Position numbers and translations under genes: made by a program. From NCBI GenBank assembly GCA_027317105.1, contig DAHVFH010000204.1, forward strand, positions 1 through 10,890: 10,890 nt of DNA. The letters are read 5' to 3'. The notes under the pieces are model-generated. The model did not search any database, was not told where the DNA came from, and was given only the letters and a program-made list of their open reading frames with translations. Origin of the DNA: Cytophagales bacterium (GTDB lineage Bacteria; Bacteroidota; Bacteroidia; Cytophagales; Cyclobacteriaceae). Positions 6,333-10,890 of this stretch are shown here, piece after piece (positions within the stretch are counted from its first letter, which is position 1; each line of letters starts with the position of its first letter).

Positions 6333-7382
6333 TCAATCCGTCTCATCTCCCTTCGACCTCGAAAGTCTAAAGCTAAACTCCGAACCTTTGCCGACTTCGC
6401 TGCGTACCTCAGCTTTGCTATTGTGGCCTTCCAGAATATGCTTTACAATGGCCAAGCCTAAACCCGTTCCCCCTTTTTCTCTACTACGGCTCTTATCCAC
6501 GCGATAAAATCGTTCGAATATCCGATTCAAATGTTGTGGCGGTATTCCTTCTCCGGTATCGCTTACAATGGTGGTGACATTTTTCTTGCTAACATCAAAG
6601 CTCAAATTCACTTCACCGCCTTCTGCCGTGTAGTTGATGGCATTGGAGACAAGATTGGTTATCACTTGGCCGATTCTTTTTTCATCCGCATAGACAAAAA
6701 TTTTCAGATGTTTGGCACTCGATAGTTTCAACTTAATCTTTTTTCGTTCGGCTTTTTCCTCAAGTTGTTCCACTACTTCCTCACACAATTGTACTAATTC
6801 TGTTTGCCCGAATTTCATTTTAATATCACCCGTTTCGATCTGTGACAAGGTAAGCAAGTCTTGCACTAAGGAGTCGAGGCCGTCCAGACTTTTGGCCGCT
6901 TTCTTTAAAAATTTGGAGCGAACGTTTTTGTCGTTCACGGCCCCATCAAGGAGGGTATGTACAAAGCCCTGGGCTGCAAAAATCGGTGTTTTCAATTCGT
7001 GCGATACATCAGCAATAAATTCTTTTCGGAATGCCTCTATTTTTTTTAGTTCGTCAATCTCTTTTTGTTTGAGCAAAGCGAACGATGAAATTTCTTGATT
7101 CAATTTTTCAAAGGGATCTAACCCAATTGATTTTTCTTTGGCAATTCCTTTCAACTCTTTTTTCATCAATTTGCCCACGATCTTGTCAATTTTGTTGATG
7201 CCCCTGAAAATGAGAAATTCCAACACTACATAAATCAAAAGATAGGAAACAGAAAAACTGATCGCCAAAGCTACAAGCAGAGCGCTAGTGTCAACGCTGT
7301 TGATTAGCGAGAGAAAAAGCGCGGTAACCAAGGCTATGGATGCTGCAAGGAGTAAGGCCAACGATCGAGCACTGTATACCAT
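6333..7382 (-). CDS. Two-component sensor histidine kinase (PhoR-like, no large sensor domain)
   Basis: This inner-membrane kinase of 349 residues autophosphorylates and passes phosphate to the response regulator encoded just upstream. Two hydrophobic segments (about 7-29 and 34-58) are joined by only a few polar residues, so there is no periplasmic sensing domain. A linker with coiled-coil character (about 62-118) follows. The HisKA H-box FIADVSHELKTP places the phosphorylated His at 128. The ATPase domain shows the N-box NLVSNAINYT with Asn247, the G1 box DTGEGIP (275-281), the F-box IFERFYRVDKSRS and the G2 box GGTGLGLAIVKH (304-315). No HAMP or PAS domain is obvious. The ATG at 7382 precedes the first membrane segment. 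The 82-base gap to the regulator gene, same strand, suggests one operon. PhoR-like phosphate sensing is plausible but unproven. Confidence 0.95.
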   Translation of the reverse strand: MVYSARSLALLLAASIALVTALFLSLINSVDTSALLVALAISFSVSYLLIYVVLEFLIFRGINKIDKIVGKLMKKELKGIAKEKSIGLDPFEKLNQEISSFALLKQKEIDELKKIEAFRKEFIADVSHELKTPIFAAQGFVHTLLDGAVNDKNVRSKFLKKAAKSLDGLDSLVQDLLTLSQIETGDIKMKFGQTELVQLCEEVVEQLEEKAERKKIKLKLSSAKHLKIFVYADEKRIGQVITNLVSNAINYTAEGGEVNLSFDVSKKNVTTIVSDTGEGIPPQHLNRIFERFYRVDKSRSREKGGTGLGLAIVKHILEGHNSKAEVRSEVGKGSEFSFRLSRSKGDETD

Positions 7383-7464
7383 GGAGGATAGGTTGGCTCA
7401 AAAATACAAAATCCATGCACCCGTAAATGGGTTAACTGGATTTCTTATAAAAAAATTGGTTTGG

Positions 7465-8154
7465 TTATTGGATATTGAACTTATAACCAACTCCTTTTAC
7501 CGTGGCGATGCAATCATCGCCAATTTTTTCCCTCACCTTTCTGATGTGAACATCCACGGTGCGCGATAGAACATAAACATCTGTTCCCCAGATATTTTGC
7601 AGTAAGTCATCGCGACTGAAAACTTTATTTGGATTCCGAGCCAGAAAAAAAAGCAATTCAAATTCTTTCTTTGGTAAATTAATCTCACGGTCCTTTAGGC
7701 GAACCGTATAACTGGTTCGGTCAATAGTCAATTCACCTGCTTTAATTTGACTGGACGTATTTTTCTTTGCTGAATCTCTTCGAAATAGGGCTGAGATTCT
7801 GCTCATCAATGCCCTGGGCTTTATTGGTTTTAAAATATAATCATCAGCACCCACATCAAAAGCGGCAACTTCAGAATACTCTTCGGCTCGAGCCGTAAGA
7901 AAAACAATATAAGTATTTACCAACTCAGGCATAGCCCGCAACTGCCGGCACGTTTCTACTCCATCGACCACAGGCATCATGATATCAAGCAACACTAAGT
8001 CAGGTTGAAACCTTTTCGCTATTCCCAATGCCGCTTCCCCATCCGCTGCGGTCTGTACATCGTAACCCTGTTTTTCAAGATTATATTTAAGGAGTTCAAG
8101 GATGGATTCCTCGTCATCAACAACCAAAATCTTTTGGGCGGGCTTATTAGCCAT
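7465..8154 (-). CDS. OmpR/PhoB-family response regulator
   Basis: A 229-residue transcription factor activated by phosphorylation. The receiver domain (about 7-122) shows the acidic pair Asp13-Asp14, phospho-acceptor Asp57 in LVLLDIMMP, Thr87 in FLTARAEE and Lys109 in DYILKP, so all switch residues are intact. The C-terminal winged helix (about 137-229) has the PhoB/OmpR pattern: LPKKEFELLFFLARNPNKVFSR, then the recognition helix region SRTVDVHIRKVREKIG and the closing wing VKGVGYKFNIQ. The ATG at 8154 begins MANKPAQKILVVDDEES. It is the first gene of the regulator-kinase pair. The receiver and winged-helix features are those of PhoB, but the same pattern is shared by many Bacteroidota regulators, so I give no symbol. 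A perfect inverted repeat lies 45-64 bases upstream. Confidence 0.96.
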   Translation of the reverse strand: MANKPAQKILVVDDEESILELLKYNLEKQGYDVQTAADGEAALGIAKRFQPDLVLLDIMMPVVDGVETCRQLRAMPELVNTYIVFLTARAEEYSEVAAFDVGADDYILKPIKPRALMSRISALFRRDSAKKNTSSQIKAGELTIDRTSYTVRLKDREINLPKKEFELLFFLARNPNKVFSRDDLLQNIWGTDVYVLSRTVDVHIRKVREKIGDDCIATVKGVGYKFNIQ

Positions 8155-8198
8155 AGTTTTTTTTATAAAGGTAGAGAGATTTTTTCGTTAGGAAATAC

Positions 8199-8218
8199 AT
8201 TGTTAATGACTTAACAAT
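8199..8218. promoter_or_regulatory. Perfect inverted repeat upstream of the response regulator gene
   Basis: The sequence ATTGTTAA-TGAC-TTAACAAT is an 8-bp perfect inverted repeat with a 4-base centre, 45-64 bases upstream of the regulator's ATG. The distal arm also forms part of two imperfect direct repeats, TAACAAT-TTAG-TAACCAA (8212-8229), with the 7+4 spacing known for Pho boxes. The position suits an operator, possibly for autoregulation by the PhoB-like regulator. No bound factor can be named from sequence. Confidence 0.4.
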
Positions 8219-8284
8219 TTAGTAACCAATGGATAATACCTAATAACACCATAGCGCTCTTTGATAATAATCTAATACGTTTAG

Positions 8285-9307
8285 CTATAAAAATGGATAC
8301 TGCTTACTTAAATAGCCAAGATAGGCCTTTAGATTACCATTGAATTTTTCGTTAAGCTCCTTGCTGAAATCTTTTTGTTTAGACTGATAAAGATGAAAGG
8401 ACATAAAGTAAGTATTATTAGGAAGCCAACGATCTCCTTTGGTGTTTCTCTTTTCATATAGGGATAAAGTGTCGATGCTTTTCACAATCTTCTCAATTAG
8501 TAAGTTCTTTCTCGCTTTTCGCCAATCAAGACTTTCAGTATCGATAAAAGTTTTATAAAGGCTGTCAAGTTTTAAGGTGCCACGTAAAATGTGCCTACTG
8601 TATCGCTGATAGTCTTGGTCTTCATGCAAATATTGGATGTACGGAGTAGAATTTTTGCCGTATTTATAGGCAAGAAAATTGTAAGATGCGGTGTCACCGA
8701 TAAAAGAAGCAAGGCTTTCATTGAAATCGGCATCGTCTTTTATGAAGATAGTGGCATGGACCATTTCATGAATAATCAGCCCTGCCAAGTCTCCGTCACT
8801 ACGCTTGAGCATATCGCTTAAGATTGGGTCTGTGAACCATCCTAATGTACTCCAGCCTCCGGGATTACGAATACTCACATCATAATTCTCATCAATTAGG
8901 TTCTTCCGTTCGGCTATCGCCTTGTCCTTTTCAAAGAAACCTTTATAGGGCAAGTCGCCAACAATAGGAAAATGCCAGAGTTTGGGTTTGAGATCAAAAG
9001 GCCCACAAGCTTGTACCACCCACATCAATTCCTGCCCCCGCTGATCATAAAGTGTTTTATAATTCTCGGTGTCTTTTAAGCCTAGTGAATCGATCGCAAA
9101 TTTTCTAATGTCTGCTATGAGGCTCAGCTTAGTCCTTAGGGAATCAGGGAAAGATGGATCCTGAAGAAAAGTTTCTACTGGTTTAGCACCCCAAATAATT
9201 TGCAATTGCCCCCATCCCATGCGCACTCCGTACGTCACTAATTGCCATTGCCATACAAGAAGAATAACAAAAAGAATTGAAATGGAAAGAAAAACTTTTT
9301 TAACCAT
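8285..9307 (-). CDS. Putative aminopeptidase, HEXXH zinc metallopeptidase, membrane-anchored
   Basis: The protein has 340 residues and matches my recollection of the putative aminopeptidase family (Pfam Aminopep). Seen directly: an N-terminal hydrophobic segment (about 5-24) that acts as signal anchor or signal peptide, the conserved YGVRMGWGQLQIIWGAKPVE region (26-45) following it, GWSTLGWFTDPIL (151-163), and the zinc motif HEMVH (180-184). The motif is followed by FNESLASFIG, in which Glu197 is the likely third zinc ligand. The active-site residues are thus intact, and the domain should lie outside the cytoplasmic membrane. Substrates are not known to me. The ATG at 9307 directly precedes the basic MVKK and the hydrophobic stretch, which supports this start. 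It diverges from the acylase gene, with 103 bases between the two starts. It lies 130 bases upstream of the regulator gene; that gap holds the inverted repeat at 8199 and no terminator that I can see. Confidence 0.88.
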   Translation of the reverse strand: MVKKVFLSISILFVILLVWQWQLVTYGVRMGWGQLQIIWGAKPVETFLQDPSFPDSLRTKLSLIADIRKFAIDSLGLKDTENYKTLYDQRGQELMWVVQACGPFDLKPKLWHFPIVGDLPYKGFFEKDKAIAERKNLIDENYDVSIRNPGGWSTLGWFTDPILSDMLKRSDGDLAGLIIHEMVHATIFIKDDADFNESLASFIGDTASYNFLAYKYGKNSTPYIQYLHEDQDYQRYSRHILRGTLKLDSLYKTFIDTESLDWRKARKNLLIEKIVKSIDTLSLYEKRNTKGDRWLPNNTYFMSFHLYQSKQKDFSKELNEKFNGNLKAYLGYLSKQYPFL

Positions 9308-9335
9308 GAAGGGGCTTTATAGAATTAGATTCACC

Positions 9336-9352
9336 GCTTGAAATAATCAAGC
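9336..9352. promoter_or_regulatory. Inverted repeat in the divergent promoter region
   Basis: GCTTGA-AATAA-TCAAGC is a perfect 6-bp inverted repeat with a 5-base centre. It lies between the two divergent starts (9307 and 9411) and abuts the CTTG that serves as candidate -33 element of the acylase gene. It could be an operator shared by both genes; the short arms make chance possible. Confidence 0.3.
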
Positions 9353-9381
9353 TTGTAAAAATAGGTTTTTTCTTATATTCG
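9353..9381 (+). promoter_or_regulatory. Candidate promoter of the acylase gene
   Basis: TTG at 9353-9355, an 18-base spacer and TATATTCG at 9374-9381 match the Bacteroidota TTG / TAnnTTTG pattern with one mismatch in the -7 element. The start codon follows about 30 bases later. The spacer is slightly short. Confidence 0.45.
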
Positions 9382-9410
9382 ATGACTTTATAGTTTAATG
9401 AAGCTTTACA

Positions 9411-10890
9411 ATGAAAAAAATCATCCTTTTTGTTTTATTGGCCGCCCCAAGTTTAGCCCAGAAATTCACCTCTGAAGAAATCTCGAAATGGAAAGCGCAG
9501 GCTGATGACATCAATATATATCGCGACAATTGGGGCGTGCCTCATATTTATGGAAAGACCGATGCAGATGCGGTATTTGGAATGTTGTACACCCAATGCG
9601 AAGATGACTTTCCTCGGATAGAGCGCAATTATCTTGTGGCCACCGCACGTATGGCAGAAGCCGAAGGGGAAAATTTTATTTACCACGATTTGCGGATGCG
9701 CTTATTTATAGATACTACGAGAGCCATTTCGGTTTATCAAGAATCACCGGAGTGGATGAAAAAATTGTGCAATGCTTTTGCTGATGGAATAAATTTTTAT
9801 TTGTACACGCATCCGCAAACTATACCCAAGCTACTTAAACGTTTTCAGCCCTGGATGCCATTTCTTTTTAGCGAGGGAAGTATAGGGGGCGATATTGAAT
9901 CGGTTTCCCTCAATGCATTGAAAGAAATTTATGGGAAGTTGCCAGGTGATTTGAAAGAAGAAATTAGTGACGATGGGTTAGATGCCGAGCCAAGGGGTTC
10001 TAACGGTATTGCCATCGCGCCATCACTTAGCGCTTCGGGCCATCCACTGCTTTTGATCAATCCGCATACTTCGTTTTATTTTCGTTCCGAATTGCAAATG
10101 GTCAGTGATGAAGGGCTGAATGCCTACGGAGCGGTGACTTGGGGACAGTTTTTTATTTACCAAGGGTTCAATGAGCACTGCGGCTGGATGCATACCTCTA
10201 GTCAGGCTGACGTGATTGATGAATATGAAGAGGCGGTTATTAAAAAGAACAAAGATTTACTTTACAAGTATGGAAAAGAACTTAGGTCACTTCAGGAAGA
10301 AAAAATTTCCATTGCCTACAAAAGTGGGGACGCGATTTTGAGAAAGGAGTTTACAACCTACCGCACCCATCATGGGCCGATTGTCGCCCAACGAAATAAA
10401 AAATGGATCAGCGTGAAACTGATGGTTGAACCACTAAAGGCGTTAACACAATCTTACCAACGGACGAAATCAAATTCTTTAGCCGACTTTAAAAAGATCA
10501 TGCTGTTGCGCACCAACTCCTCTAACAATACAGTCTATGCTGACGATAAGGGAAACATAGCCTATTGGCATGGTAACTTTATGCCAAAACGCGATTCCAA
10601 ATTTAATTGGAATGAACCGGTGGATGGGAGTAATCCAGCTACCGAATGGCAAGGTCTGCACAATCCAGAGGAGCTGGTCCATATTTTGAATCCGGCTAAC
10701 GGATGGATTCAGAATTGCAACTCGACACCATTTAAGGCAGCCGGTGCAGATAGTCCGAAGCGAACGGATTTTCCAACCTACATGGCACCCGATGCAGAGA
10801 ACGCCCGAGGACTTCATGCCGTGCGCGTTTTACAAGACCAGAAAGAGTTTACGCTCGAAAAATTGATTGCCACATCGCGTGATTCTTACC
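9411..10890 (+). CDS. Penicillin-acylase-family Ntn hydrolase, N-terminal 493 residues (runs off the right edge)
   Basis: From ATG 9411 the frame is open to the end of the window, so this is a partial gene; the family is usually 700-850 residues. It begins with a signal peptide, MKKIILFVLLAAPSLA followed by Gln17, so the enzyme is exported. The alpha-chain part contains IYRDNWGVPHIYGKTDADA (36-54), the family's opening motif. Autocatalytic cleavage is expected at Gly196/Ser197 in EPRGSNGIAIAP, freeing Ser197 (codon at 9999) as the N-terminal nucleophile of the beta chain. Beta-chain landmarks follow: HPLLLINPHTSFYF (211-224), GFNEHCGWMHTSSQADVID (252-270), THHGPIV (319-325), SNNTVYADDKGNIAYWHG (371-388) and GWIQNCNSTPF (431-441). 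Relatives hydrolyse amide bonds in beta-lactams, acyl-homoserine lactones or other acylated amines. Which of these applies here cannot be told from sequence. It diverges from the metallopeptidase gene. Confidence 0.92.
   Translation, partial: MKKIILFVLLAAPSLAQKFTSEEISKWKAQADDINIYRDNWGVPHIYGKTDADAVFGMLYTQCEDDFPRIERNYLVATARMAEAEGENFIYHDLRMRLFIDTTRAISVYQESPEWMKKLCNAFADGINFYLYTHPQTIPKLLKRFQPWMPFLFSEGSIGGDIESVSLNALKEIYGKLPGDLKEEISDDGLDAEPRGSNGIAIAPSLSASGHPLLLINPHTSFYFRSELQMVSDEGLNAYGAVTWGQFFIYQGFNEHCGWMHTSSQADVIDEYEEAVIKKNKDLLYKYGKELRSLQEEKISIAYKSGDAILRKEFTTYRTHHGPIVAQRNKKWISVKLMVEPLKALTQSYQRTKSNSLADFKKIMLLRTNSSNNTVYADDKGNIAYWHGNFMPKRDSKFNWNEPVDGSNPATEWQGLHNPEELVHILNPANGWIQNCNSTPFKAAGADSPKRTDFPTYMAPDAENARGLHAVRVLQDQKEFTLEKLIATSRDSY

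Noticed and set aside
7422..7435. ACCC/GGGT hairpin between regulator and kinase genes
   Set aside because: A 4-bp stem without a T-run is too weak to count as a terminator or attenuator.
8166..8173. TACCTTTA on the minus strand as -7 element of the response regulator gene
   Set aside because: It matches TAnnTTTG with one mismatch, but it lies only about 12 bases before the ATG and no TTG is found at the right distance upstream, so it was not listed as a promoter.
10479..10817. Minus-strand frame of 112 codons within the acylase region
   Set aside because: The plus strand is clearly coding here, with conserved acylase motifs such as NCNSTPF; the antisense frame has no family features.

Overview
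The window looks like a chromosomal segment of a Bacteroidota bacterium, probably of the Cytophagales type. This is inferred from four things: AT-rich leaders that generally lack Shine-Dalgarno sequences, promoter elements of the TTG / TAnnTTTG type, a ribosomal operon in the order rplM-rpsI-rpsB-tsf, and protein families common in that phylum (Glu/Leu/Phe/Val dehydrogenase, RluA-like synthase without an S4 domain, an HEXXH putative aminopeptidase, a secreted penicillin-acylase-family protein). I could not search databases, so the taxonomy is an inference.

Layout. Bases 1-75 hold the first 25 codons of an unrecognised minus-strand gene that runs off the window. Bases 156-1430 (-) encode a hexameric-type glutamate dehydrogenase. 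Bases 1595-2134 (-) encode a small secreted protein of unknown function whose start region looks frameshifted. Bases 2255-4814 (-) are the translation operon rplM (L13), rpsI (S9), rpsB (S2) and tsf (EF-Ts). It has a good promoter upstream of rplM, a strong hairpin between rpsB and tsf, and a classical intrinsic terminator after tsf. Bases 4910-5632 (-) encode an RluA-family pseudouridine synthase.

Bases 5692-6329 (+) are a compact HigBA toxin-antitoxin module, toxin first, with a 4-base overlap. It sits between the pseudouridine synthase gene and a two-component system. That system is a PhoB/OmpR-like response regulator (7465-8154, -) followed by a PhoR-like histidine kinase with two membrane segments and almost no extracytoplasmic part (6333-7382, -). 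Bases 8285-9307 (-) encode a membrane-anchored zinc metallopeptidase of the putative aminopeptidase family. Diverging from it, 9411 to the right edge (+) encodes the first 493 residues of a secreted penicillin-acylase-family Ntn hydrolase.

Most genes are ordinary housekeeping or regulatory genes. I see no clearly new multi-gene system. The observations most worth a second look are the apparent single-base frameshift in the small secreted protein, the HigB toxin with no ATG start although homologous N-terminal residues are encoded upstream, the rpsB-tsf hairpin, and a perfect 8-base inverted repeat upstream of the response regulator.
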